This document shows, one piece after another, positions 9,371 to 17,371 of a DNA stretch of 36,923 nt (its first letter is position 1; the number at the start of each line of letters is the position of its first letter). The position numbers and the translations under genes are program-made. The notes under the pieces were generated by a model, which saw nothing but the letters and a program-made list of their open reading frames with translations, was not told the DNA's origin and searched no databases. This DNA is from Rhizobium sp. (lineage in GTDB: Bacteria > Pseudomonadota > Alphaproteobacteria > Rhizobiales > Rhizobiaceae), in NCBI GenBank assembly GCA_003527225.1, contig DPXQ01000080.1:1-36923 (forward strand), in the 5' to 3' direction.

Positions 9371-10692
9371 GCTATGAAATGATCGCACTTCTGATGTTCT
9401 CGTCGATGATGATGTCGATGTTGACCGGCCAGCGCGTGTTCGCGGCCATCGGCTTCGTCGGCGTCGTCGCAGCTGCGCTTCTCTGGGGTAATGGCGGGTT
9501 CGAACTGGGCTTCTCGGCCAATATGAAGCTGATGAAATGGTATGCGCTGCTGACGTTGCCGATGTTCATCTTCATGGGCTATATGCTGTCGGAATCCGGC
9601 ATTGCCGAAGACCTCTACAAGGCCTTCCACGTCTGGTTCGGTGGCCTGCGCGGCGGTCTGGCGCTCGGCACGATCGGGCTGATGGTCGTCATCTCCGCCA
9701 TGAACGGGCTCTCGGTCGCTGGCATGGCAATCGGCGCAACTATCGCGCTCCCGGAACTCCTGCGCCGCGGCTATGACAAGATCATGGTGTCCGGTGTCAT
9801 CCAGGCGGGCAGTTCGCTGGGCATTCTCGTGCCGCCCAGTGTGGTGATGGTGCTCTACGGCATGATCGCTCGCCAGCCGGTCGGCCAATTGTGGCTCGCC
9901 GGCGTGTTCCCGGGCCTCTTGCTTGCGCTGCTGTTTGCCCTCTACGTGGTCATCCGCTGCCGCATCAATCCGGCGCTCGGCCCGGCGCTTCCCAAGGAAG
10001 AACGGGACATGCCGCTCGTCGACAAGCTCAAGCTGGCGCGCGCAGGAATCCTGCCCTTCCTCATCTTCTTCCTGATGATGGGCCTATTCCTGATGGGCGT
10101 GACCAGTCTCGTGGAGAGCTCGGCTGTCGGTGCCCTCGGTTCGCTGTTCGCCGCCTGGTTCAAGGGGCGCCTGACCTGGGCGATGTGGAACCGCGTGCTC
10201 GAGCAGACGCTCGGCATCACCTGCATGTTCATGTGGATCATCATGGCGGCGCTGTGCTTCGGCGCTGTCTTTGACGGGCTCGGTGCGGTGAAGGCGATCG
10301 AAGGGCTTCTGGTCGGCGAATTGGGTCTCGGTCCCTGGCAGATCCTGATCCTGATGCAGATCTCCTTCCTGATCATGGGTGCCTTTCTCGACGATACCGC
10401 CATGCTGGTCATCGTCGCGCCGCTTTACATCCCGCTGGTGGGCAAGCTCGGCTTCGATCTGGTCTGGTACGGCGTGCTCTACACGATCACCTGCCAGATC
10501 GCCTACATGACGCCGCCGTTCGGCTACAATCTCTTTCTTATGCGGGCCATGGCCCCGCCGGAGATTTCACTGGTCGATATCTACCGTTCGGTGTTCCCGT
10601 TCGTGGCGATCATGATTCTCGGCATGATCATCATCATGGCCTTCCCACAGATCGCGCTCTGGCTGCCGCAGCACGTCTATGTCCGGGGGTGA
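9367..10692 (+). CDS. dctM: TRAP transporter large permease (DctM)
   Basis: This 441-residue protein with about twelve hydrophobic segments is the transport channel. Family features include SVAGMAIGATIALPELLRRGYDK, here split as SVAGMAIGATIA and LPELLRRGYDK, then GSSLGILVPPSVVMVLYG and a late MTPPFGYNLFLM loop. Longer upstream reading is antisense or off-frame sequence of dctQ; the ATG at 9367 overlaps the dctQ stop. Subunit order Q-M-P is complete here, so this is a whole TRAP system. The substrate is inferred from the adjacent enzymes and the unusual binding protein. Confidence 0.95.
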   Translation: MSYEMIALLMFSSMMMSMLTGQRVFAAIGFVGVVAAALLWGNGGFELGFSANMKLMKWYALLTLPMFIFMGYMLSESGIAEDLYKAFHVWFGGLRGGLALGTIGLMVVISAMNGLSVAGMAIGATIALPELLRRGYDKIMVSGVIQAGSSLGILVPPSVVMVLYGMIARQPVGQLWLAGVFPGLLLALLFALYVVIRCRINPALGPALPKEERDMPLVDKLKLARAGILPFLIFFLMMGLFLMGVTSLVESSAVGALGSLFAAWFKGRLTWAMWNRVLEQTLGITCMFMWIIMAALCFGAVFDGLGAVKAIEGLLVGELGLGPWQILILMQISFLIMGAFLDDTAMLVIVAPLYIPLVGKLGFDLVWYGVLYTITCQIAYMTPPFGYNLFLMRAMAPPEISLVDIYRSVFPFVAIMILGMIIIMAFPQIALWLPQHVYVRG

Positions 10693-10743
10693 GTGGAAAC
10701 CAACAATGTAAAGAGGTCCGGTTGAACGGCCCGTTCAGTACTG

Positions 10744-10766
10744 GATCCGCCGATGGCCGGCGGATC
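10744..10766 (+). other. Intercistronic hairpin between dctM and dctP
   Basis: An 8-bp stem, GATCCGCC (10744-10751) with GGCGGATC (10759-10766), has a 7-nt loop and no T-run. It lies just before the dctP ribosome site. It may define a processed 5' end that favours high expression of the binding protein. Confidence 0.5.
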
Positions 10767-10798
10767 AAGGTTCACAGAAACAGAAGAGGGAAACAGAC

Positions 10799-11845
10799 AT
10801 GAACAGCAGAAGACATTTTCTCAAGAAGGCCGGTCTGGTCGCCGCCGCCTCGCCGGTCGCGCTCGCCGCACCTTATGTAAAAGCGCAGGACAAGAAGATC
10901 ACCTGGCGTCTCCAGACCTATGCCGGTGCAGCACTTGCCGAATTCGTCATCCGCCCGGCGGTCGATGCCTTCAACAAGGCGGCCAACGGTGAGATGGAAA
11001 TCCAGCTCTACACGGCCGATCAACTCGTCCCGACGGGGGAACTGTTCCGCGCCATGCAGGCCGGCACGATCGACGCCGTGCAGTCGGACGACGACTCGAT
11101 GAACTCGCCGGTGGACATCAAGGTGTTCGGTGGCTACTTCCCGTTCGCGTCGCGCTACAGCCTCGACGTCCCGACCCTGTTCTACGAATACGGCCTCGCC
11201 GAGATCTGGGATGAGGCATACACGGAAGTGGGCGTGAAATGGCTCTCGGCAGGCGCCTGGGACCCGTGCAACTTCGCCACCAACAAGCCGATCAAGTCGC
11301 TCGCCGACCTCAAGGGCCTTCGTGTCTTCACCTTCCCGACAGCCGGCCAGTTCCTGGCGCAATTCGGCGTCGTTCCGGTCACCATTCCGTTCGAGGATGT
11401 GCCGGTCGCGATGCAGACCGGGGAGATTGACGCGATCGCCTGGTCTGGCATCACCGAGGTGCACACCTCCGGCTGGGTCGATGTGACCAAGTACTTCCTG
11501 ACCAACAACGTGTCGGGCGGCTGGGCCGGTTCGTTCTTCGCCAATGCCGACCGCTGGAATGAAGTGCCGGAGCACCTCAAGGTGCTTTGGCAGATGTGCA
11601 TGGATTCATCGCACTATCACCGCCTGCACTGGTACTGGGGCGGCGAGGCCCGTCTTCGCGCCGAGGGCGGCAAGCTGGAACTCACCAGCATTCCGGATGC
11701 CGAGTGGAAGACGGTCGAGGATGCCGCACATGTCTTCTGGGAAGAGATCGCCAAGCAGACGCCGCGCACGGGCAAGGTCGTCGAGATCCTCAAGAAGTAC
11801 AATGCCGACATGGAAAAGGCCGGCAAGCCTTATCGATACGGCTGA
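10799..11845 (+). CDS. dctP: TRAP transporter solute-binding protein (DctP family), Tat-exported
   Basis: This 348-residue periplasmic protein captures the ligand for the DctQM permease. The N-terminus has an exact twin-arginine motif, SRRHFLK (residues 3-9), and a hydrophobic stretch, with cleavage likely near VKAQ. The fold is the DctP type, with KGLRVFTFP (172-180) at the position where most family members have the conserved arginine that clamps a ligand carboxylate. By eye that position is Phe177. Loss of this arginine suggests a ligand that is not a simple carboxylate. From memory, unchecked, a TRAP binding protein of Chromohalobacter salexigens was crystallised with ethanolamine. The start at 10799 follows AGAGGG. 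Confidence 0.93.
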   Translation: MNSRRHFLKKAGLVAAASPVALAAPYVKAQDKKITWRLQTYAGAALAEFVIRPAVDAFNKAANGEMEIQLYTADQLVPTGELFRAMQAGTIDAVQSDDDSMNSPVDIKVFGGYFPFASRYSLDVPTLFYEYGLAEIWDEAYTEVGVKWLSAGAWDPCNFATNKPIKSLADLKGLRVFTFPTAGQFLAQFGVVPVTIPFEDVPVAMQTGEIDAIAWSGITEVHTSGWVDVTKYFLTNNVSGGWAGSFFANADRWNEVPEHLKVLWQMCMDSSHYHRLHWYWGGEARLRAEGGKLELTSIPDAEWKTVEDAAHVFWEEIAKQTPRTGKVVEILKKYNADMEKAGKPYRYG

Positions 11846-11866
11846 TACGGCGCAGGACCGAAGATA

Positions 11867-11927
11867 GTGATCCGGGGGGCTTGCCCCGGATCACGCCGAA
11901 CCAAGAACAATTCCGGGTCATACCCGG
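11867..11927 (+). other. Two hairpins between dctP and the GS-like gene
   Basis: The first is an 11-bp perfect stem, GTGATCCGGGG (11867-11877) with CCCCGGATCAC (11884-11894). The second is CCGGGT (11913-11918) with ACCCGG (11922-11927). Neither is followed by a T-run. They probably set the 3' end of the dctP message or reduce read-through into the enzyme genes. The first resembles the terminator stem at 15891-15919. Confidence 0.6.
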
Positions 11928-11951
11928 CCAGATTGACACTAGGATTTTCCG

Positions 11952-13322
11952 ATGGCCGCGCAGTACACGTTTGACGAATTGAAGAAGGATGTTGCCGAAG
12001 GCCGCATCGACACCGTTCTCGCCTGCATGGTCGACATGCAGGGCCGTCTCATGGGCAAACGGTTCCATGCGCAGTTTTTCGTCGACAGCGGCTACAAGGA
12101 AACGCACAGCTGCAACTATTTGCTGGCGACCGACATGGAAATGGAGACCGTGCCGGGCTACAAGGCGACAAGTTGGGAAAAGGGCTATGGCGATTATGCG
12201 CTGAAGCCGGATCTTGCAACACTGCGCCGCGTGCCTTGGCTGGAAGGTACGGCCCTAGTCCTTTGCGACGTGCTGGATCACCACACCCACGAAGACATTC
12301 GCCATTCGCCGCGCGCCATCCTGAAAAAACAGGTTGCAAGGCTGGAAGCCATGGGGCTGAAGGCCTTCATGGCCACCGAACTGGAATTCTTCCTGTTCGA
12401 CCAGACCTATGACGACGCGCGCGCCTCCGGCTATCGCGACCTGCAGCTCGCCTCCGGCTATAACGAGGACTACCACATCTTCCAGACGACCAAGGAAGAG
12501 GACGTGATGCGGGCGATCCGCAACGGGCTCCAGGGCGCCGGCATTCCGGTTGAAAATACCAAGGGCGAGGCGTCGGCCGGGCAGGGCGAAGTCAACGTGC
12601 GCTATGCCGACGCACTGACCATGGCCGACCGACACGTGATTATCAAGAACGCCTGCAAGGAGATCGCCTGGCAGCGCGGCAAGGCGATCACCTTCCTCGC
12701 CAAGTGGCACTACAACGCGGCCGGCTCGTCGTCGCATATCCACCAGTCGCTCTGGACCGTCGATGGAGGCACGCCGCTGTTTTTCGACGAGAATGGCGAG
12801 CATGGCATGTCGCCTACGATGAAGCACTACATGGCCGGTCTCCTCGCACATGCCAGCGAGATCACGTATTTCCTGGCGCCCTATATCAACTCCTACAAGC
12901 GCTTCATGGCAGGCACATTTGCGCCGACCAAGGCGATCTGGTCGAAGGACAACCGCACGGCCGGCTACCGGCTCTGCGGCGAGGACACCAAGGCGATCCG
13001 TGTCGAATGCCGTGTCGGCGGCTCGGATCTCAATCCCTACCTCGCCATGGCGGCACTTATTGCCGCAGGGATCGACGGCATCGAGAAGAAGCTTGAACTG
13101 GAACCCGCCTTCGTGGGAGACGCCTATGGTGCCCGCGAGGTCCGCGAGATTCCGCGCACGCTCCGCTCGGCCGCTGTGGCACTCAGCGGTTCGGTCATGC
13201 TGCGCGCGGCCTTCGGCGGCGATGTTGTCGATCACTATGTCCGCGCCGCCGAATGGGAACAGGAAGAATACGACCGCCGCATCACCGATTGGGAAGTGGC
13301 GCGCGGTTTCGAAAGAGCATGA
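11952..13322 (+). CDS. Glutamine-synthetase-like gamma-glutamyl amine ligase (GlnT/PuuA/GlnA4 type)
   Basis: This 456-residue ATP-dependent ligase has the GS fold. Metal and ATP residues are kept: TELEFF (Glu143, Glu145), Glu206 and Glu213 in EASAGQGEVN, HIH (262-264), SKDNRTAGYR (331-340) and NPYLAMAA (361-368). The residues that handle ammonium in true GS look replaced. The loop normally reading FDGSS reads PGYKATSW here (about 68-75), and the flap GYEAP is GTFAP (321-325), so the catalytic flap Glu is Phe. The adenylylation tyrosine segment of GlnA is not seen. This matches enzymes that join glutamate to amines or amino alcohols. Followed by ALDH and Fe-ADH genes, an amino alcohol such as ethanolamine is the likeliest partner. 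The ATG at 11952 has TAGGA upstream. Confidence 0.88.
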   Translation: MAAQYTFDELKKDVAEGRIDTVLACMVDMQGRLMGKRFHAQFFVDSGYKETHSCNYLLATDMEMETVPGYKATSWEKGYGDYALKPDLATLRRVPWLEGTALVLCDVLDHHTHEDIRHSPRAILKKQVARLEAMGLKAFMATELEFFLFDQTYDDARASGYRDLQLASGYNEDYHIFQTTKEEDVMRAIRNGLQGAGIPVENTKGEASAGQGEVNVRYADALTMADRHVIIKNACKEIAWQRGKAITFLAKWHYNAAGSSSHIHQSLWTVDGGTPLFFDENGEHGMSPTMKHYMAGLLAHASEITYFLAPYINSYKRFMAGTFAPTKAIWSKDNRTAGYRLCGEDTKAIRVECRVGGSDLNPYLAMAALIAAGIDGIEKKLELEPAFVGDAYGAREVREIPRTLRSAAVALSGSVMLRAAFGGDVVDHYVRAAEWEQEEYDRRITDWEVARGFERA

Positions 13323-13347
13323 ACATCGAAAAACAGGAAGTCAGGTC

Positions 13348-14733
13348 ATGACAATGATCCAATGCATTTCGCCGATCGACGGATCGGTCTACGCCGAGCG
13401 CCCGGCCATGTCGCTCGAAGCCGCCGCCGAGGCGGTGGCTCGCGCGCGCAAGGCGCAAAAGGCCTGGGCGCGCCGCCCGCTTGAGGAGCGCGTCCAGCTC
13501 GTCCTCAAGGGCGTCGCCCGCCTTAACGAGATGTCCGACGAAGTTGTGCCGGAACTCGCCCACATGATGGGCCGCCCGGTGCGCTATGGCGGCGAATACA
13601 AGGGCTTCAACGAGCGCTCGAACTATGTTGCCTCGATCGCTGCCGACGCCCTGAAGCCGCTTGTCATCGAAGAGAGCGCCTCCTTCGAGCGCCGCATCGA
13701 GCGCGAACCGCAAGGCGTCGTCTTCGTCATCGCGCCTTGGAACTATCCCTACATGACGGCGATCAACACGGTTGCTCCAGCGCTGATGGCCGGCAATACG
13801 GTCGTCATCAAGCATGCGACGCAGACCCTTCTGGTCGGCGAGCGCATGGTCCGCGCCTTCGTCGAGGCCGGCGTACCGGACGACGTGTTCGTCAACCTCT
13901 TCCTCGACCACGCCACCACCTCGGCGCTGATAGCCACTGGCAATTTCAACTTCATCAACTTCACCGGTTCGGTCGAGGGTGGACGCTCGATTGAGCGCGC
14001 AGCTGCCGGTACCTTTGCTGGCCTCGGGCTCGAACTTGGCGGCAAGGATCCGGGCTATGTGATGGAGGATGCCGATCTCGATGCCGCCGTCGATACGCTG
14101 ATGGATGCCGCCACCTACAACTCCGGCCAGTGCTGCTGCGGCATAGAGCGCATCTATGTGCATGAGAGCCTCTACGACGCCTTCGTCGAGAAGTCGGTCG
14201 CCTGGGTGTCGAACTACAAGCTCGGCAATCCGCTCGATCCGGAAACGACGCTCGGGCCGATGGCGCACCGCCGCTTTGCCGCGCATGTGCGCGAGCAGAT
14301 CGCCGCCGCCGTTGCGAAGGGTGCGAAGACGCTCGTCGATCCGAAGCTCTTCCCGCAGGATGACGGCCACGCGTATCTGATGCCGCAGATCCTGGTTAAC
14401 GTCGATCATTCCATGTCCTTCATGAAGGACGAGACCTTCGGTCCGGCCGTCGGCATCATGAAGGTCAAGAACGACGAGGAAGCGCTGGAGCTCATGAACG
14501 ATAGCCCCTATGGCCTGACGGCATCGCTGTGGACCCAGGATCCGGCACGCGCCGCTCGGATCGGTCGCGACATTGAGACCGGTACGGTCTTCATGAACCG
14601 CGCCGACTATCTCGATCCGGCTCTGTGCTGGACCGGTTGCAAGGAAACAGGCAAGGGCGGCTCGCTCTCCGTTCTCGGCTTCCAGAACCTCACCCGTCCG
14701 AAATCCTACCACCTCAAGAAGGTCACGAAATGA
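13348..14733 (+). CDS. NAD(P)-dependent aldehyde dehydrogenase
   Basis: This 461-residue ALDH-superfamily enzyme oxidises an aldehyde to an acid. The catalytic cysteine is Cys263 in YNSGQCCCG, and the general base is Glu229 in LELGGKDPG. The cofactor region has APWNYP (129-134), VIKHATQT and FTGSVEGGR. The frame is open far upstream inside the previous gene, but MTMIQCISPIDG at 13348, 25 bp after the GS stop with AGGAAGTCAGG before it, is the standard ALDH start. In the proposed pathway it turns gamma-glutamyl-aminoacetaldehyde into gamma-glutamylglycine. Its stop overlaps the Fe-ADH start (ATGA), tying the two oxidation steps together. Confidence 0.94.
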   Translation: MTMIQCISPIDGSVYAERPAMSLEAAAEAVARARKAQKAWARRPLEERVQLVLKGVARLNEMSDEVVPELAHMMGRPVRYGGEYKGFNERSNYVASIAADALKPLVIEESASFERRIEREPQGVVFVIAPWNYPYMTAINTVAPALMAGNTVVIKHATQTLLVGERMVRAFVEAGVPDDVFVNLFLDHATTSALIATGNFNFINFTGSVEGGRSIERAAAGTFAGLGLELGGKDPGYVMEDADLDAAVDTLMDAATYNSGQCCCGIERIYVHESLYDAFVEKSVAWVSNYKLGNPLDPETTLGPMAHRRFAAHVREQIAAAVAKGAKTLVDPKLFPQDDGHAYLMPQILVNVDHSMSFMKDETFGPAVGIMKVKNDEEALELMNDSPYGLTASLWTQDPARAARIGRDIETGTVFMNRADYLDPALCWTGCKETGKGGSLSVLGFQNLTRPKSYHLKKVTK

Positions 14734-15875
14734 ACATCGTCGCAAACTGGAGCTATCCGACCGCCATCAAGATGGGCCGAGGCCGGATCAAGGAACTTGC
14801 TGACGCCTGCAAGTCGCTCGGAATGAAGAAGCCTCTCCTGGTCACCGACCGGGGCCTGGCGCCGATGCAGATCACCCAAGCGGCGCTCGACGTGCTGGAA
14901 GAAGCCGGCCTCGGCCGCGCGATCTTCGCTGACGTGGACCCCAATCCGAATGAGAAGAATCTCGAAGCCGGCGTAAAGGCCTTCAAGGACGGCGGCCATG
15001 ACGGCGTCGTTGCCTTTGGTGGCGGCTCCGGTCTCGATCTTGGCAAGTGCGTCGCCTTCATGGCCGGGCAGACGCGCCCGGTCTGGGATTTCGAGGATGT
15101 CGGCGACTGGTGGACGCGTGCCAATGTGGACGGCATCGCTCCCATCGTCGCCGTACCGACCACGGCAGGGACCGGTTCGGAGGTTGGGCGCGCCAGCGTC
15201 ATCACCAATTCCGAGACGCATGTGAAGAAGATCATCTTCCATCCGAAGTTTCTCCCGGGCGTGGTCATCTGCGACCCGGAACTGACGGTCGGCATGCCGA
15301 AGGTGATCACCGCGGGCACCGGCATGGATGCCTTCGCCCACTGCCTGGAAGCCTATTCCTCGCCCTTCTATCATCCGATGTCCCAAGGCATTGCGCTGGA
15401 AGGCATGCGGCTGGTCAAGGAATTTCTGCCGCGTGCCTACAAGGATGGCACGGATATCGAGGCGCGCACCAATATGATGTCGGCCGCTGCGATGGGCGCC
15501 GTCGCCTTCCAGAAGGGGCTCGGGGCGATCCATTCGCTCTCGCATCCGATCGGGGCGGTCTACAACACCCACCACGGCATGACGAATGCTGTCGTCATGC
15601 CTCCGGTGCTGCGCTTCAATCGCTCGTCAATCGAAGACAAGATCGCGCGCGCGGCCGCCTATCTCGGCATTTCCGGCGGTTTTGACGGCTTCTACGATTA
15701 CGTGTTGTCGCTGCGTGCCGAACTCGGCGTGCCGGACAACCTCACTGCTATGGGTATCAAGCCGGACCGTATTGATGAACTGACCGCCATGGCGATGGAG
15801 GATCCGAGCTGCGGTGGGAATCCAGTCAAAATGACGCTCGAGAATACCAAGGCACTGTTCCTCGACTGCTTCTGA
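14730..15875 (+). CDS. Iron-containing alcohol dehydrogenase
   Basis: This 381-residue group III (Fe-dependent) alcohol dehydrogenase has a nucleotide-binding segment (FGGGSGLDLGK, about 96-106) and PTTAGTGSEV (143-152). The four metal ligands fit the FucO-type pattern: Asp200 and His204 in MDAFAHCLEA, His268 in AIHSLSHP and His282 in NTHHGM. The start MNIVANWSYP at 14730 overlaps the ALDH stop by four bases. Its likely role is oxidation of the free hydroxyl of a gamma-glutamylated amino alcohol to the aldehyde used by the preceding ALDH. It is the last gene of the operon and a terminator follows. Confidence 0.94.
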   Translation: MNIVANWSYPTAIKMGRGRIKELADACKSLGMKKPLLVTDRGLAPMQITQAALDVLEEAGLGRAIFADVDPNPNEKNLEAGVKAFKDGGHDGVVAFGGGSGLDLGKCVAFMAGQTRPVWDFEDVGDWWTRANVDGIAPIVAVPTTAGTGSEVGRASVITNSETHVKKIIFHPKFLPGVVICDPELTVGMPKVITAGTGMDAFAHCLEAYSSPFYHPMSQGIALEGMRLVKEFLPRAYKDGTDIEARTNMMSAAAMGAVAFQKGLGAIHSLSHPIGAVYNTHHGMTNAVVMPPVLRFNRSSIEDKIARAAAYLGISGGFDGFYDYVLSLRAELGVPDNLTAMGIKPDRIDELTAMAMEDPSCGGNPVKMTLENTKALFLDCF

Positions 15876-15890
15876 GACCAGGACCGCTCC

Positions 15891-15926
15891 ATGATCCGGC
15901 ACCCCAGGCGCCGGATCATTCTTTTA
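15891..15926 (+). terminator. Rho-independent terminator of the TRAP/gamma-glutamylation operon
   Basis: A perfect 10-bp stem, ATGATCCGGC (15891-15900) with GCCGGATCAT (15910-15919), has a 9-nt loop and is followed by TCTTTTAC. It starts 15 bp after the Fe-ADH stop. Confidence 0.85.
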
Positions 15927-15985
15927 CTGTTTTCTGTCCGCCGTGGGCCGGTCATTTCAAATCATCATTTTGAAGAGGTCTTTTC

Positions 15986-16363
15986 ATGAAGAAGTCGATA
16001 GCCTTCGTCATAGCGCTGTCTGCCAGTATGCTCGCCACCGGTGCTGCCGCCGAGAGCTTCACGAGCCTGGTCAAGAAGGGCTATGTCGTCGGCAAGATGA
16101 GCCAGGGCAAATCCGGTGCGCTTGGCTGGGTGCTGAGCAGTAAGGATGGAAAGCAATTCTGCAAGACGAAGGTCAGTCTAGCTTATGTCGACGCGAAGAG
16201 GATGGTGAGCATTCTCGCCAGTGGCCGCATGGTGTCCATGGACCGGGCAACGTTCGAGCAGAGCCTCGGTGGGCCAGATCCCTCCATCCCGATGCTGGCC
16301 GACCTGAAGGCGGGGCGCATTCAACCGCAGCATGTCGGCGCCTGTACGCCGCTTCGTGGGTGA
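15986..16363 (+). CDS. Small secreted protein of unknown function
   Basis: This is a 125-residue protein. A clear Sec signal peptide (MKKSIAFVIALSASMLATGAAA) ends with an AxA-type cleavage site near residue 22. The mature part, about 100 residues, has two cysteines (Cys59 in QFCKT, Cys120 in GACTP) that could form one disulphide, and no lipobox. I do not recognise a domain. The ATG at 15986 follows GAAGAGG. It stands alone between the Fe-ADH terminator and the ParA-like gene, so its neighbours do not suggest a role. Confidence 0.75.
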   Translation: MKKSIAFVIALSASMLATGAAAESFTSLVKKGYVVGKMSQGKSGALGWVLSSKDGKQFCKTKVSLAYVDAKRMVSILASGRMVSMDRATFEQSLGGPDPSIPMLADLKAGRIQPQHVGACTPLRG

Positions 16364-16551
16364 CCCCGAGGCCAGGTTCCTGCTGCAATCATTGCGTTTA
16401 GGCGTCTGCTCTCTCATTTTTAGGGAGGGCTGGCTCGGCTCCGTTTCCGGTTTGTTAACCACATCTGGCAATGATGAGCATATGCCGTCGGAATGAAATG
16501 GACTGCCTGAGAGCGATGAGCCGCTCGGACCTGACCTCCCAAGGAAACAGC

Positions 16552-17271
16552 ATGCCAGTCATTTCTTTTGCCAATACCAAGGGCGGAGCGGGCAAGACCA
16601 CCGCAGCTCTTCTTCTTGCCACGGAACTGGCACATCAAGGTTATCGCGTCGCCATTCTCGATGCCGATCCGCAGCGCTGGATCACCCAATGGCATGAAGT
16701 CTCAGGCAGGCAGCAAAACATCGAAGTCATATCTGAAGTGTCCGTCGCCTCGCTTCACGGGCATCTTCGTGATCTCGCCCAGACTTGCGACTATACGATC
16801 ATCGATCTTGCCGGTGCCCGCGACGCCATTGTCACCACCGCGATCGGCCTTTCCGACCATGTGATGATCCCCGTTCAGGGCTGTGCCATGGATGCGCGCG
16901 GCGGGGCACAGATCCTCGACCTTATCAAGCTGATGGAAGATACCGGGAAGCTGAAGATCGCCCACTCGGTCGTCTTGACCCGGGTCACATCCATGGTGAC
17001 GACCCGCGCGCTTCTGACGATCAAGGGGCTTCTCCAGGCGCGCGGCGTCAATGTCATCAACACCCCGATCGTCGAGCGTGCTGCCTATCGTGAAATTTTC
17101 GATTGCGGTGGTACCCTTTATACCATGGATGCCGCGCGGACGAGCAATCTCGACAAGGCGCGCGACAACGCGCGGGTCTTCGCGCTCGAGGTCATGCGCC
17201 TGCTGCCGGTGAGGGTGGTGCGCTCACAGCCGGCGCGCCGCTTTCTACGCGTCGTTAGCAACGCCGCCTGA
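16552..17271 (+). CDS. ParA/MinD-family ATPase, solitary
   Basis: This is a 239-residue P-loop ATPase of the ParA group. The deviant Walker A KGGAGKTT lies at about residues 10-17, with ILDADPQRW (Walker A' Asp) and [12 protein letters not shown] (Walker B region). An in-frame ATG lies earlier at 16471, but [12 protein letters not shown] at 16552 is the normal family start and has AAGGA before it. No ParB or centromere-like repeat is adjacent, so this is probably not a replicon partition system. Orphan ParA proteins often position other cellular cargoes. The last 25 residues are arginine-rich ([16 protein letters not shown]), which may aid DNA or membrane contact. Confidence 0.88.
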   Translation: MPVISFANTKGGAGKTTAALLLATELAHQGYRVAILDADPQRWITQWHEVSGRQQNIEVISEVSVASLHGHLRDLAQTCDYTIIDLAGARDAIVTTAIGLSDHVMIPVQGCAMDARGGAQILDLIKLMEDTGKLKIAHSVVLTRVTSMVTTRALLTIKGLLQARGVNVINTPIVERAAYREIFDCGGTLYTMDAARTSNLDKARDNARVFALEVMRLLPVRVVRSQPARRFLRVVSNAA

Positions 17272-17288
17272 CATCCTTAGCAAATGAA

Positions 17289-17334
17289 AATCCGCCGCTC
17301 CATATAGCCAATGAGGCGGCGGATTCTCTTTTCT
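17289..17334 (+). terminator. Terminator between parA-like gene and the L,D-transpeptidase gene
   Basis: A 10-bp perfect stem, AATCCGCCGC (17289-17298) with GCGGCGGATT (17316-17325), has a 17-nt loop and is followed by CTCTTTTCT. It separates convergent genes and may work in both directions. Confidence 0.75.
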
Positions 17335-17371
17335 ATCGTTGGCTGCTATCAACAAGCGCGCAGCGCTCCGG

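Noticed and set aside
11952..13322. Annotating this gene as ordinary glutamine synthetase (glnA)
   Set aside because: The ammonium-site loop and flap glutamate appear replaced, the adenylylation segment is missing, and it is co-transcribed with dehydrogenases and a transporter.
12850..13347. N-terminal extension of the aldehyde dehydrogenase into the ligase gene
   Set aside because: The extra residues are a +1 reading of the ligase gene, and a normal ALDH start with a ribosome site exists at 13348.
16552..17271. Plasmid partition locus or replication origin
   Set aside because: No ParB, RepC or iteron-like repeats adjoin the ParA-like gene, and housekeeping genes (metH, metF, ettA) point to a chromosome.
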